Below, piece by piece: positions 50,124 through 58,923 of a stretch of 64,000 bases of DNA. The position numbers and the translations under genes were made by a program. Each line of letters begins with the position of its first letter. The first letter of the stretch is position 1. This DNA is from Roseivirga sp. 4D4. GTDB taxonomy: Bacteria > Bacteroidota > Bacteroidia > Cytophagales > Cyclobacteriaceae. The stretch is taken from positions 1,905,001 to 1,969,000 of the forward strand of contig NZ_MDGP01000001.1 of the NCBI RefSeq assembly GCF_001747095.1, in the 5' to 3' direction. Below the pieces are notes generated by a model. The model was not told where the DNA came from. It worked only from the letters and a program-made list of their open reading frames with translations, and did not search any database.

Positions 50124-51401
50124 TTAAGCTATTCTCTCCTTCTGAACTTTTAGGAGACCAAAGACCAAAGTGATCAGGGCCAAGCTGAGTATGACTAATT
50201 GCGTGTTGCCCGCAAATGAAAATTGACCACCAAACACAGCGTACCCAGCTTTAAAAACATTTATAAAGCCGAGCATGGCGGTGACAAAAACGGTAATGGC
50301 CATAAATACATTAAGCCAAAGGCTGTTTTGGTTATCCTTCATGATGGTAGCGCGATTTACCATCATCCAAAGTATAAAAGCCAAAAGTGGTAATATTAAC
50401 CCGTTAGCTGCCTGTGCAAGAATGATCACAGGTATCGGCTTGATATTCGAAACGCCAAAAACCAACCCGGTCAAAAGGACCAACATCCAAATTCGTTTGA
50501 ATTTCCAAGTGGCTTCATCAGGTTGTGTTTGAGTTGCGCTTTTTATGGTAATAGCACCTGCAAGAGCAGCTGTTATGCTTGAAGTGAAACCTGCGGCAAA
50601 TAGTCCAATGGCGAAAACGATACCCATCAATGCGCCATAATTCGAGACTAGATTCTGGTAGAGGTTACCAAAGCCAAACTCGCCATTAAGTGAGGTACCA
50701 ACCACTAATACGGCCATGGAGATAATCCCCCCGAGAATTATTGACGGTATCATGCCTGAACGCATTTGCTTTATTGTTTGTCCTTTGGCCAGTCCTGAGC
50801 CTAGAAAAATGTTATAAGGAACTATGGTGGTACCCACCAAACCGAGGGTAAGTAATGCGCTCTCTTCTGAAATCTGCGGGATCAAAAGACCTTGAAAAAA
50901 GGCACTCGCATCAATTTTCAAATTCAAAGCTGCATACAAAAAAGCTAAGCCCATAATGGCGACAACGATCCCCAAAAAATTGGCCACCTTATTTATGCTT
51001 CCTTTATAAAGTACCGCTGCAGCAACAACCACAATGACAATGGTAAAAATCCATGTGGGTGGTCCGGTAATGATTAAGGCCAGTCCTGAAATGGCCCCAA
51101 GAATGTTACCTGCTTCATAGGCAGCGCACCCCAGGAACACCGCAATAGCAATAAACCAAACGAGACTTGATGATTCAAAGCGGCTTTTAATTGCCTCACC
51201 AAGACTCAAACCTGTAACAATGCTGACCCTTGCCGCTGCCTCTTGTAAGACCACACAGGCAAGTGTAGAAAAGAGTAAGGCCCACAATAATTGGTATTGA
51301 TGATTGGCTCCGGCTGAAGCGGCCGTGGTCACGGTTCCCGGTCCAATAAATGCGGCTGCGATTACCAACCAAAAAATGAAATTCCAGAACTTCGATTTCA
51401 T
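50124..51401 (-). CDS. NRAMP-fold transporter lacking metal-site residues (YcsG-like)
   Basis: This is an integral membrane transporter of about 425 residues with 11 hydrophobic segments and the NRAMP fold. The TM1 block aligns as FIGPGTVTTAASAGA against the canonical (D)PGN: the Asp is Gly and the Asn is Thr. The TM6 block GTTIVPYNIFLGSGL has VPY where metal carriers have MPH. Thus all the main side-chain metal ligands are missing. The ATG at 51401 is chosen because a TAAATTTG promoter element lies within the longer reading. It lies near pxpABC, as does B. subtilis ycsG near ycsF. Confidence 0.85.
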   Translation of the reverse strand: MKSKFWNFIFWLVIAAAFIGPGTVTTAASAGANHQYQLLWALLFSTLACVVLQEAAARVSIVTGLSLGEAIKSRFESSSLVWFIAIAVFLGCAAYEAGNILGAISGLALIITGPPTWIFTIVIVVVAAAVLYKGSINKVANFLGIVVAIMGLAFLYAALNLKIDASAFFQGLLIPQISEESALLTLGLVGTTIVPYNIFLGSGLAKGQTIKQMRSGMIPSIILGGIISMAVLVVGTSLNGEFGFGNLYQNLVSNYGALMGIVFAIGLFAAGFTSSITAALAGAITIKSATQTQPDEATWKFKRIWMLVLLTGLVFGVSNIKPIPVIILAQAANGLILPLLAFILWMMVNRATIMKDNQNSLWLNVFMAITVFVTAMLGFINVFKAGYAVFGGQFSFAGNTQLVILSLALITLVFGLLKVQKERIA

Positions 51402-51412
51402 CGTGGAAGATA

Positions 51413-51420
51413 CAAATTTA
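51413..51420 (-). promoter_or_regulatory. Promoter -7 element TAAATTTG
   Basis: An exact TAnnTTTG match 11 nt upstream of the chosen ATG of the NRAMP-like gene, with a TTG 17 bp further upstream. It overlaps the 13 additional N-terminal codons of the longest frame and argues against them. Confidence 0.55.
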
Positions 51421-51534
51421 ACCGAACCATGATCGTTCAACCGAACCTCCTCCCAGTCTTTTCAAAAAAATGAACGGCTATTTATGAAAATTGTAATCAG
51501 TTGACGTTCTTCAAACAAAGAATAATTGCTGACC

Positions 51535-52596
51535 ATGTCAAAGCTTGAATTGGCCATAGTTTTTGGAGGAAAATCCACAGAACACGAAATCTCACTACTA
51601 TCTACCAGAAGTATTCTGGATCAGATAAATAAAGACAAATACGCCATTTCATTGATACACATTGACATCAAAGGCAACTGGTCGTTGGTAGATGATTTGG
51701 ATCAAAACAAATCTACAGCGATAACGCTCATACCTGGTGAGCATGGGACCTCAATTTTAGCAACAGATACTGGCAAAGTATTAAAAACCTTGGATGTGGT
51801 CTTCCCTGTACTACATGGTGTTTTTGGTGAGGATGGTACCATTCAGGGTTATCTCAGGATGATGAATGTGGCCTTTGTTGGTTGTGATGTGATGGCATCA
51901 TCTGCCTGCATGGACAAGGACATGACCAAGCGCATCCTAAGAGATGCAGGGATTGGTATTGCGCCATATGCCGTGGCCACACCGGAGCATAAACCCGGCT
52001 TCAAGAAACTTGAGATGGATTTAGGCACTCCACTTTTCATAAAACCGGCTAACCTCGGTTCTTCAGTGGGAGTTTTCAAGGTGGAAAACGAAGAGGAATA
52101 TCTGGAGAAACTTGATGAAGCGCTAACCTATGATAGTAAAGTGTTGATCGAGAAGACGATCCTTGGTAAGGAAATTGAATGTGCAGTTTTAGGGAACGAA
52201 AAACCAAAAGCCTCTCTTCCCGGACAGGTAATCATGAACACTGAGTACTATGACTTTGAATCCAAGTATGTGGACAAAGATGCATCTTCTACTCAAGTTC
52301 CAGCTGACCTTACCGATCAGCAATTAGAGGATGTAAGACGAATTGCCATCAAAGCTTATCAGGCCATGGGCTGCGAAGGACTTTCCAGAGTCGACTTCTT
52401 TGTGACTCACGAAGGCGATATTTTAATTAATGAGATTAATACAATACCTGGGTTTACAAGCATCAGTATGTATCCGAAAATGTGGGAAGCAACTGGTATC
52501 CCGTATGCAGAATTGATTGATATTCTTATAGAGCTCGGCATAGAAAGATATAAAAGGGATGCACAGCTCAAAATCGTTGCACAAGCTGTAAAGTGA
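51535..52596 (+). CDS. ddl: D-alanine-D-alanine ligase
   Basis: This enzyme is an ATP-grasp ligase that makes D-Ala-D-Ala for peptidoglycan. It has 353 residues from the ATG at 51535 (a TTG-start version three codons longer is possible). Motifs are VFGGKSTEHEISLLSTRS, HGVFGEDGTIQGYLRMMNVAFVGCDVMASS, DKDMTKRILRDAGI, FIKPANLGSSVGVFKV and LINEINTIPGFTSISMYPKMW. All ATP-grasp and D-Ala binding blocks are present. It is monocistronic as far as can be seen. Confidence 0.96.
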   Translation: MSKLELAIVFGGKSTEHEISLLSTRSILDQINKDKYAISLIHIDIKGNWSLVDDLDQNKSTAITLIPGEHGTSILATDTGKVLKTLDVVFPVLHGVFGEDGTIQGYLRMMNVAFVGCDVMASSACMDKDMTKRILRDAGIGIAPYAVATPEHKPGFKKLEMDLGTPLFIKPANLGSSVGVFKVENEEEYLEKLDEALTYDSKVLIEKTILGKEIECAVLGNEKPKASLPGQVIMNTEYYDFESKYVDKDASSTQVPADLTDQQLEDVRRIAIKAYQAMGCEGLSRVDFFVTHEGDILINEINTIPGFTSISMYPKMWEATGIPYAELIDILIELGIERYKRDAQLKIVAQAVK

Positions 52597-52693
52597 GTCT
52601 TTTGCTGTAAACCGTATTAATTTATTAATACTAGTTTATTGACTTTTTAGAAAAATATGCTTGATATTGCTTTAAGGAACGAAATCTAAGCGC

Positions 52694-53041
52694 ATGTCAA
52701 CACCTAACACCAAACCACGTGTAATTAAAGACTTCGAAAAACTTGACCTAGCCATTCAAGAACAAATCAAACTCGAGTACCCAGAAGGCTTCGAAGACAA
52801 CCTAATTTCTTTTACCAATCAAGAGGGCAAAAGAGTTTCTGCCTTACCCTTTGAAACGGATGAAAAGTATTATCTGGTAAGAATGACCATCGAAGAGGCC
52901 CAGCAAATCATTGAAGATGATGATGATTACGATGATGATGGTAATTTAAAGGATGATATTAAGGAGGAATATCAGGACAAACATGAGGAGGAAGACGAAG
53001 AGCATGATCCTTATGCCGATGATAACAATGAGGAAGACTAA
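52694..53041 (+). CDS. Acidic hypothetical protein
   Basis: This is a 115-residue cytoplasmic protein whose last 45 residues are almost wholly Asp/Glu (from IIEDDDDYDDD onward). The N-terminal half (VIKDFEKLDLAIQEQIKLEYPEGFEDNLISFTNQEGKRVSALPFETDEKYYLVRMT) is folded-looking and recurs in Bacteroidetes as a short DNA-binding-protein-like family, but I cannot assign a role. It is followed by a short dyad at its stop codon. No operon context. Confidence 0.65.
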   Translation: MSTPNTKPRVIKDFEKLDLAIQEQIKLEYPEGFEDNLISFTNQEGKRVSALPFETDEKYYLVRMTIEEAQQIIEDDDDYDDDGNLKDDIKEEYQDKHEEEDEEHDPYADDNNEED

Positions 53042-53078
53042 GACGTCTTCTTCGGTATACCATTAGAAAACTTACTCT

Positions 53079-54068
53079 ATGAGATTGGGAATTATTGGCG
53101 GCACGGGTATGCTTGGCCATCACATTGCTATTGCGGCTAGCTTCAAGCAATATGAGATTGTTATCATCCACCGTAAGGGTTCCGATCTTAGTAGAATTAG
53201 TGATCTGAAATATGAATCCAGAACTGCGGACCTGAGTGACAGAGGCAGCTTAATCAAATCTTTTGATGGTCTTGACTATGTAGTCAATGCAGCAGCCTAT
53301 TACCCCACAATACCAAGGCCTCTTGCCGCTGAAATCAAAACGGCACGACTTCAAATGCAGTTTTTTATTGATGCTGTTCGCGAATCAAATGTCAAAAGGG
53401 CGCTTTATGTTGGAGGAGCAATTGCTATTCCGAAGTCACCAAGCGGAGTGGCCGATGAAACTGGGTTTTATAAAGGTACGCCTGAGAACAGTGCACCATA
53501 TGTCCAGGTCAAGTGCCTTATGGACGAAATGGCAAGAGAAGCAGCCAAAGGAGGTTTGCCCATCGTCATTGGAATCCCCTCTATGACCTTCGGGGAATAT
53601 GATTACGGACCCACAACAGGGCGACTCATCGTTGAATTAGCGAATCAAACCTTACCTGCCTATATAAAGGGAGATCGCAATGTGGTTTTTGCGGGTGATG
53701 CCGGACGAGGACTACTCATGGCACTTGAAAAAGGGAAGTTTGGGGAGCGCTACCTGATCACAGGAGAAAATACCAACACCGATGACCTTGTGGCTTTGAT
53801 TTGTAAGAAGGCGAGAGTCGACCCCTTGAAGAAAATTCTCTCACTTAAACTGGCCAAGGTCATTTCGAAAATTCAAGAAACCAAATACACGCTTTTTAGA
53901 GGCACACCACCTACCCTATCTTCTACGGCAATTGCTGTGCTTTCGGGTGGACAACATCTAAATGGCGACAAGGCCAAGAATGAGCTGGGTTATACCCCTG
54001 AACTGAGTGCCGAAGATGCCGTGCATCGGGCGTTCGCTTGGCTCCAAAAAGTAGGCTATATCAAGTAA
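53079..54068 (+). CDS. NAD(P)-dependent epimerase/dehydratase (extended SDR)
   Basis: This is a 329-residue extended short-chain dehydrogenase. The nucleotide loop is IIGGTGMLGHH, the acidic/NAD region VIIHRKGSD, and the active site YxxxK is in APYVQVKCLMDE. VGGAIAIPKSPSGVADE replaces the usual serine-containing loop, so the catalytic serine is uncertain. It is closest in style to dihydroflavonol reductase-like proteins. Substrate is unknown. Confidence 0.86.
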   Translation: MRLGIIGGTGMLGHHIAIAASFKQYEIVIIHRKGSDLSRISDLKYESRTADLSDRGSLIKSFDGLDYVVNAAAYYPTIPRPLAAEIKTARLQMQFFIDAVRESNVKRALYVGGAIAIPKSPSGVADETGFYKGTPENSAPYVQVKCLMDEMAREAAKGGLPIVIGIPSMTFGEYDYGPTTGRLIVELANQTLPAYIKGDRNVVFAGDAGRGLLMALEKGKFGERYLITGENTNTDDLVALICKKARVDPLKKILSLKLAKVISKIQETKYTLFRGTPPTLSSTAIAVLSGGQHLNGDKAKNELGYTPELSAEDAVHRAFAWLQKVGYIK

Positions 54069-54135
54069 GGCTATAATTCTGCTTCTCTTCCAACCCTTTT
54101 CAATTTGATCAGGTCTAATAAGGAAACAAGCTTTC

Positions 54136-54552
54136 ATGAGAAAACTCATTTGCACCCTTTTTTCTCTATTATTAATATTAACTGCATGCTCAAACTCAGA
54201 TGAGGATGTAGATAATACGAGCTCCTGTCCCGACAATATAGCCTGCACTCAGGTTTTCATTTCATTGACTTTTAGCCCTAAAACAGCCAATGGAGTGCCG
54301 ATCTTTCTGGATAGTTATTATTCTCAAAACCTGGACAATGGCGAAACCTACAGCATTCTGAATAGTAGTGTTGCAAGCACTGCCAGCTATGTAGTGATCA
54401 GTGATGAACAAATTGAACAGATTAATCAGGAGGGTACCAATATTCGTTTTATAGGTCTACAAGGAAATCAAATTGTTGTCCAGCAGGACTTTCTCGTGGG
54501 TCATGATTGCTGTCATGTAGTTCCTCTAGGTGGTCCATTTGACGACCAATAG
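54136..54552 (+). CDS. Hypothetical lipoprotein
   Basis: This is a 138-residue lipoprotein (MRKLICTLFSLLLILTAC, lipobox LLILTAC). The mature protein carries five further cysteines (SSCPDNIAC, GHDCCHVVPL), two in a CC pair, which is unusual for such a short secreted protein and suggests disulfides or a metal site. It has no recognised domain. Confidence 0.6.
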   Translation: MRKLICTLFSLLLILTACSNSDEDVDNTSSCPDNIACTQVFISLTFSPKTANGVPIFLDSYYSQNLDNGETYSILNSSVASTASYVVISDEQIEQINQEGTNIRFIGLQGNQIVVQQDFLVGHDCCHVVPLGGPFDDQ

Positions 54553-54637
54553 TGTAACTACTCCTTACAAAGTCAGTTAGCCGAAACATTAACTCACACA
54601 ATTTTCATAGATTCATAGCCTGAGACCAAAACCGACT

Positions 54638-55393
54638 ATGGATTCTGTAGATATCAACTGCGATATGGGCGAAAGCTTCGGCAACTTTAAAATTGGCAAT
54701 GACGAAGCCATCTTCCCTCATATCACATCCTGCAATATAGCCTGTGGCATTCATGCCGGAGATCCTTATCACATAGAGAAGACAATCAACTTGGCACTTG
54801 AACATGATGTTCAAATTGGTGCCCATCCAGGCTACCCTGACCTGCAGGGTTTTGGACGAAGGGTAATCCCTATTGCGCAGGAAGAACTCTCCTCCTTCAT
54901 CAAATACCAAGTATCTGCCTTGCAGGGCATGGTAGCCAGTGCTGGAGGTAAACTCGCTTATGTGAAGCCTCATGGTGCGCTCTACAACGAAATTGCAAAC
55001 AATCGTGTGGTGGCTGAGACAGTCTATAGGGCCATCAAAAAGATTGATCCCAAGTTGAAAATTATGGGGCTGGCCGGTAGTCATGTTGAGGAGATACTAG
55101 ACACTGTGGGTATGGACTACATACCAGAGGCCTTCGCAGATAGAAGATATGAGGCAGATGGTAAATTAAGGTCAAGATCATTACCGTTGGCGGTGATTGA
55201 TGATGCTTCTTTTGCTGCCCAACAAGTTGTCTCTATAACTCAACAAGGCAAGACAACAACCTTGGATGGAATTGACGTTATGCTTTCAGCGAAGAGTTTC
55301 TGCATTCATGGCGACAATCCTGCCGCTGTAGATATACTAAAAGCAATTGAGACGTTATTAGCTCAAAATCAGATTGACAAAAAGCACTTCTGA
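54638..55393 (+). CDS. pxpA: 5-oxoprolinase subunit PxpA (LamB/YcsF)
   Basis: This subunit of the ATP-dependent 5-oxoprolinase complex opens 5-oxoproline to glutamate. It has 251 residues. DINCDMGESFGNFKIGNDEAIFPHITSCNIACGIHAGDP is the highly conserved metal-site N-terminus, and GAHPGYPDLQGFGRR, YVKPHGALYNEIA and FCIHGDNPAAV complete the family. It is the first gene of the pxpA-B-C group, with a short distance to pxpB (1 bp). Confidence 0.96.
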   Translation: MDSVDINCDMGESFGNFKIGNDEAIFPHITSCNIACGIHAGDPYHIEKTINLALEHDVQIGAHPGYPDLQGFGRRVIPIAQEELSSFIKYQVSALQGMVASAGGKLAYVKPHGALYNEIANNRVVAETVYRAIKKIDPKLKIMGLAGSHVEEILDTVGMDYIPEAFADRRYEADGKLRSRSLPLAVIDDASFAAQQVVSITQQGKTTTLDGIDVMLSAKSFCIHGDNPAAVDILKAIETLLAQNQIDKKHF

Positions 55394-55394
55394 T

Positions 55395-56105
55395 ATGAAA
55401 ATCCAGCCTTTTGGAGAAAGTGCCATTCTAGTATCCTTCGAAAAAGTGATTTCGGAGGAGGTAAACCAAAAGGTCATATCATTATACAATGCGCTAGGCG
55501 ATGAAAAGGGAATCACCTACCTCATTCCTGCCTATAACTCACTAACCATAGGTTTTGAACCTGAAAGTTGGACTTTCGACTCAATTTCAAAGTTGATAAA
55601 GGAATTAAACCAAAGACGTCCAAAAGAAGAGGCAGAAAAGGCGCCAAAGGTCTACTCGATCCCAGTCTGTTATGAGCAGCCTTATGATCTGGATTCTGAT
55701 GAAGTCTGCACACAGACAGGCTTAAGCAAGGAGGAATTGATCCAAGTACATACCGATCAGGTCTTCCGGGTTTATATGTTGGGCTTTGTAGCCGGTTTTG
55801 CCTACATGGGAAGCTTACCCAAACATTTAGCCTGCGAAAGAAAAGCAACACCGCGGTTGAGTGTTCCAAAAGGTTCGGTGGGTTTGGCGGGTCTACAAAC
55901 AGGCATCTACCCTACCGAAGCTCCAGGAGGTTGGCAGATCATCGGGCAAACGCCACTCAATATGTTTGATCCGAATCGAGAACAGACCAGCTTACTGAAA
56001 CCCGGGGATTATGTAAAGTTTCGATCAATCGGATTAGAAGAGTTCAAAATCATTCAGCTAAAGATTGAAACCGCCATTTTCCAAATGGAAGAAGCCCATG
56101 TCTGA
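55395..56105 (+). CDS. pxpB: 5-oxoprolinase subunit PxpB (KipI-like)
   Basis: This is a 236-residue subunit homologous to KipI. It starts at the ATG 55395 (PFGESAILVSFE), just after the pxpA stop. Family blocks are IPVCYEQPYDLDSDEV, VYMLGFVAGFAYMGSL and RKATPRLSVPKGSVGLAGLQTGIYPTEAPGGWQIIGQTPL. It acts with PxpC as the biotin-independent carboxylase-like part that activates oxoproline. The stop overlaps the pxpC start by 8 bp. Confidence 0.95.
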   Translation: MKIQPFGESAILVSFEKVISEEVNQKVISLYNALGDEKGITYLIPAYNSLTIGFEPESWTFDSISKLIKELNQRRPKEEAEKAPKVYSIPVCYEQPYDLDSDEVCTQTGLSKEELIQVHTDQVFRVYMLGFVAGFAYMGSLPKHLACERKATPRLSVPKGSVGLAGLQTGIYPTEAPGGWQIIGQTPLNMFDPNREQTSLLKPGDYVKFRSIGLEEFKIIQLKIETAIFQMEEAHV

Positions 56106-56988
56106 TGTATTGAAGGTCACATGTTTGAAAGCGGGACTCTATACTTCCGTCCAAGACGAAGGCCGAATTGGTTTTCAAGATCAGGGAATTCCATTCTCTG
56201 GTGCCTTGGACAAAAGCTCGATGCACATAGTCAATAGCCTCGTTGGCAATCCTTCAACTTCACCCGTTCTGGAAATGACAATGTTTGGGCCGACACTCTC
56301 GTTCCAGGGCAATGGCCAAATTGCCATGGCCGGAGCTGACATGAAAGCAACACTCAATGATAACGTGATTGAAAACTATACTACAATTAATGTAACATCA
56401 GGTGATATTTTGGCCTTTCATAATACGGCCCATGGCTGCCGCACTTATCTGGCGATCGGAGGTCTGTGGCAAACAAAACAATGGCTAGGTAGCTATAGCG
56501 CATTGCCAAGTTTGATGCAAAACGATGGCCTGCCTTCCAAGATCAGAGATGGTTTCAGTTTTGAAGTCATTACAAGAGACGAATTTGCTCCAAAGAGAAT
56601 TCCAATGCACCAAAGGCCAATATATGCTGAATGCTATATCATTCGGGTAGTCACAGGGCCTGAGTTTCACCGATTCGAAATCGATGTGATTCAAGCGTTC
56701 TTTGAGCAAATCTTTATTGTGGATGCTGACTCTAATAGAATGGGATATCGATTGAAAGGACAGCTTGACGATTATAAACCTGTAGGTGAGGAAATATCAT
56801 CGGGAATTACGATCGGGACAGTTCAACTCAATAATGGAGGTAGTCCTATCATATTAATGGCCGATGCACAAACCACAGGTGGTTACCCTAGAATAGCAAA
56901 CGTGGTTCAAGAAGATTTGGAGTTAGTGGCCCAAATGAAGCCTGGTGATGAGTTGAAATTTATGCTAGTCAGTTTAGAAACCTCTTAA
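56098..56988 (+). CDS. pxpC: 5-oxoprolinase subunit PxpC (KipA-like)
   Basis: This is a 296-residue subunit of the AHS2/KipA family. It begins with MSDVLKVTCLKAGLYTSVQDEGRIGFQDQGIPFSGALDKSS, and MTMFGPTLSF, YLAIGG, SNRMGYRLKG and ISSGITIGTVQLNNGGSPIILMADAQTTGGYPRIA follow. The ATG at 56098 overlaps the pxpB stop (ATGTCTGA), indicating coupling, so a longer in-frame start inside pxpB was rejected. It completes pxpABC in one operon. Confidence 0.95.
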   Translation: MSDVLKVTCLKAGLYTSVQDEGRIGFQDQGIPFSGALDKSSMHIVNSLVGNPSTSPVLEMTMFGPTLSFQGNGQIAMAGADMKATLNDNVIENYTTINVTSGDILAFHNTAHGCRTYLAIGGLWQTKQWLGSYSALPSLMQNDGLPSKIRDGFSFEVITRDEFAPKRIPMHQRPIYAECYIIRVVTGPEFHRFEIDVIQAFFEQIFIVDADSNRMGYRLKGQLDDYKPVGEEISSGITIGTVQLNNGGSPIILMADAQTTGGYPRIANVVQEDLELVAQMKPGDELKFMLVSLETS

Positions 56989-56995
56989 ATGCGAA

Positions 56996-57022
56996 AAGGC
57001 GATCTCCGTTCGAAATCGCCTT
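56996..57022. terminator. Convergent terminator after pxpC
   Basis: AAGGCGAT (56996-57003) and ATCGCCTT (57015-57022) are complementary over 8 bp. On the minus strand it is followed by TTTT, so it serves mainly the gene at 57049 and also pxpC. Confidence 0.7.
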
Positions 57023-57048
57023 AATCAACCTTAAACTAAAACTACTAA

Positions 57049-57396
57049 CTAATTATTCAATTGATAATATTCTGTTCCTGATTGCTCAGTAAGCAAATCA
57101 GCTTGTCTTAAAATTTGGAGCTGATCCTGATCCAACTCTGATCTTTCTCCAGCAACTAACAATTCGTTATTAGCATCATATACTTTCACATATTCGCTGG
57201 TTTCGAAAAGCTCGTCATCCATTTCTTCATAGTAGTCCTCCACGTACTCGTCTACATATTCTAAGTAGTGAGCCTCTTCAATAGTAGGGACTTCCGATAA
57301 ACTTGCAACTGAATCTGACTTGGCAGAGGTAAGAATTGTTCCTGCCAGCAGTAGCGCGAAAAGCGCTGAGATATTTCTTTTACTAACTGTTTTCAT
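57049..57396 (-). CDS. Small exported acidic protein
   Basis: This is a 115-residue secreted protein. The signal peptide is MKTVSKRNISALFALLLAGTILTSA and supports the ATG at 57396 over a longer frame. The mature part is highly acidic, with EYVDEYVEDYYEEMDDELFETSEYVKVYDANNELLVAGERSELDQDQL. The central YDANNELLVAGE element is the type of short degenerate repeat found near the N-terminus of Bacteroidetes secreted proteins. Function unknown. Confidence 0.6.
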   Translation of the reverse strand: MKTVSKRNISALFALLLAGTILTSAKSDSVASLSEVPTIEEAHYLEYVDEYVEDYYEEMDDELFETSEYVKVYDANNELLVAGERSELDQDQLQILRQADLLTEQSGTEYYQLNN

Positions 57397-57549
57397 GTTG
57401 TTCTGATATTTTGAGTTCCGCCCTAAGACGGAAGATTGACCTAAAAATTGACCGTTGTTTTTGACCTGCCAATCTATTTCCAATCGCTATGCCAAAAAAA
57501 TTAAACAACTGTAAATCAGGTACTTATGCATTTTACAGATTTTGAACAT

Positions 57550-57607
57550 GTTCGGATATGTCCATTTCCGTTCATAAATGCGGACAATTCTGTTCGAAAT
57601 GGGGTCC
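57550..57607. promoter_or_regulatory. Three spaced GTTC-containing repeats
   Basis: GTTCGGATATGTCC (57550), GTTCATAAATGCGGAC (57570) and GTTCGAAATGGGGTCC (57592) share a GTTC...(N)GGAC/GTCC pattern at 20- and 22-bp steps. A GAACATGTTC palindrome overlaps the first. It lies in the 299-bp gap 57397-57695, in which no gene was seen. Confidence 0.35.
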
Positions 57608-57695
57608 AAAAAAAGTTGCATGAGGTACCAAAAAAATGTTTAACGGTCCCTCAGGCGGATAAATTGAAGTTTTGACTTTAATTTGCCGAAGCATT

Positions 57696-58898
57696 ATGAG
57701 CATACCAGAATCACCTGATTTATCAGTATTCAATTATCATCTACCCGATGAAAAAATAGCCAAACGCCCTCTAGCGAACCGTCATGATTCCAAGTTGTTG
57801 CTATATGAAAAGGGATACATCAGCGACAAGGTATTTAGAGAAGCACCTGAATTTCTCGATGAGCGCACAACCCTCTTCTTCAATAACACCAAAGTAATCC
57901 CGGCAAGGCTTCACTTCCAGAAGGACACTGGTGCACAAATAGAGATCTTTCTACTCAAGCCTGTATCACCAACCCCAATTATTAGCACGGTGATGGAATC
58001 CACTGATGAAGTTATTTGGGAATGCATGGTAGGCAACCTCAAAAGGTGGAAAGAGGAAACAGTTCTTAGAAGAACTCTAAATGATGGAAATCAGGAGGTA
58101 CAACTAAAGGCAACTTTGGTCAATAGAGATGAAAGGCTGGTATCCTTTAAATGGGATAACAAGGATTATGCTTTCGCGGAGATAGTAGAATTAGCTGGGC
58201 AAGTACCTCTGCCCCCCTATCTGAATCGTGCTGCCGAACCAGAGGATAAACCTCGGTATCAAACGGTTTATTCTAAAGAAGAAGGTGCGGTTGCTGCACC
58301 AACCGCTGGTTTACACTTTACAGATCAAATACTAGAGCAACTCAAGCAAAACGGTGTGAAAGAGTCCTTTCTGACGCTTCATGTGAGTGCCGGCACTTTT
58401 CAACCGATAAAGGTTGATGATGCTCGAGAGCACCCTATGCATTCGGAACAAATTGAAGTCACCATTGACACTATTAAGGACATAGTCGAAGCAAAACGTG
58501 TCGTGGCGGTGGGCACCACATCTATGCGATCTTTAGAGAGTCTCTATTGGTTTGGTGTTCGTTTGGCAAATGGAAATGAGCAATTTAATATTGAAAAACT
58601 CGAGCTCTATCAAGCAGGTGATTTACCAAGTCGAACCGAAGCATTTCAGTACATTCATGACTGGATGATTGATAAAGGAATTGACAAGCTTTCGGGCAGT
58701 ACTGAAATTTTTATTATGCCCGGCTATCAATTTAAAGTATGCGATGGATTGTTCACCAATTTCCATCAGCCTGGTAGTACCCTCATGCTTTTGGTGGCTG
58801 CATTCATAGGTGAGCATTGGCAAAAAGTATATGATCACGCATTGCAAAACGAATACCGTTTTTTGAGTTACGGAGACTCGTCACTTTTGCTTCCTTAA
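57696..58898 (+). CDS. queA: tRNA queuosine ribosyltransferase-isomerase
   Basis: This enzyme uses the ribosyl group of SAM to make epoxyqueuosine on tRNA anticodons. It has 400 residues from the ATG at 57696. Motifs are FNYHLPDEKIAKRPLANRHDSKLLL, TTLFFNNTKVIPARL, GAVAAPTAGLHFTDQILEQL, FLTLHVSAGTFQPIKV, EHPMHSEQIEV and SLFTNFHQPGSTLMLLVAAFIG-type end. It is longer than the E. coli enzyme through an insertion in the middle, common in Bacteroidetes. Neighbours are unrelated. Confidence 0.95.
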   Translation: MSIPESPDLSVFNYHLPDEKIAKRPLANRHDSKLLLYEKGYISDKVFREAPEFLDERTTLFFNNTKVIPARLHFQKDTGAQIEIFLLKPVSPTPIISTVMESTDEVIWECMVGNLKRWKEETVLRRTLNDGNQEVQLKATLVNRDERLVSFKWDNKDYAFAEIVELAGQVPLPPYLNRAAEPEDKPRYQTVYSKEEGAVAAPTAGLHFTDQILEQLKQNGVKESFLTLHVSAGTFQPIKVDDAREHPMHSEQIEVTIDTIKDIVEAKRVVAVGTTSMRSLESLYWFGVRLANGNEQFNIEKLELYQAGDLPSRTEAFQYIHDWMIDKGIDKLSGSTEIFIMPGYQFKVCDGLFTNFHQPGSTLMLLVAAFIGEHWQKVYDHALQNEYRFLSYGDSSLLLP

Positions 58899-58923
58899 TC
58901 TCAAAAGATAACTATATTCGGGT

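Noticed and set aside
53030..53060. GAAGAC/GTCTTC dyad at the end of the acidic protein gene as terminator
   Set aside because: The stem is short and no T-run follows.
57397..57483. Longer start for the acidic exported protein
   Set aside because: The extension lacks a signal-peptide character, and the ATG at 57396 gives a normal signal peptide.
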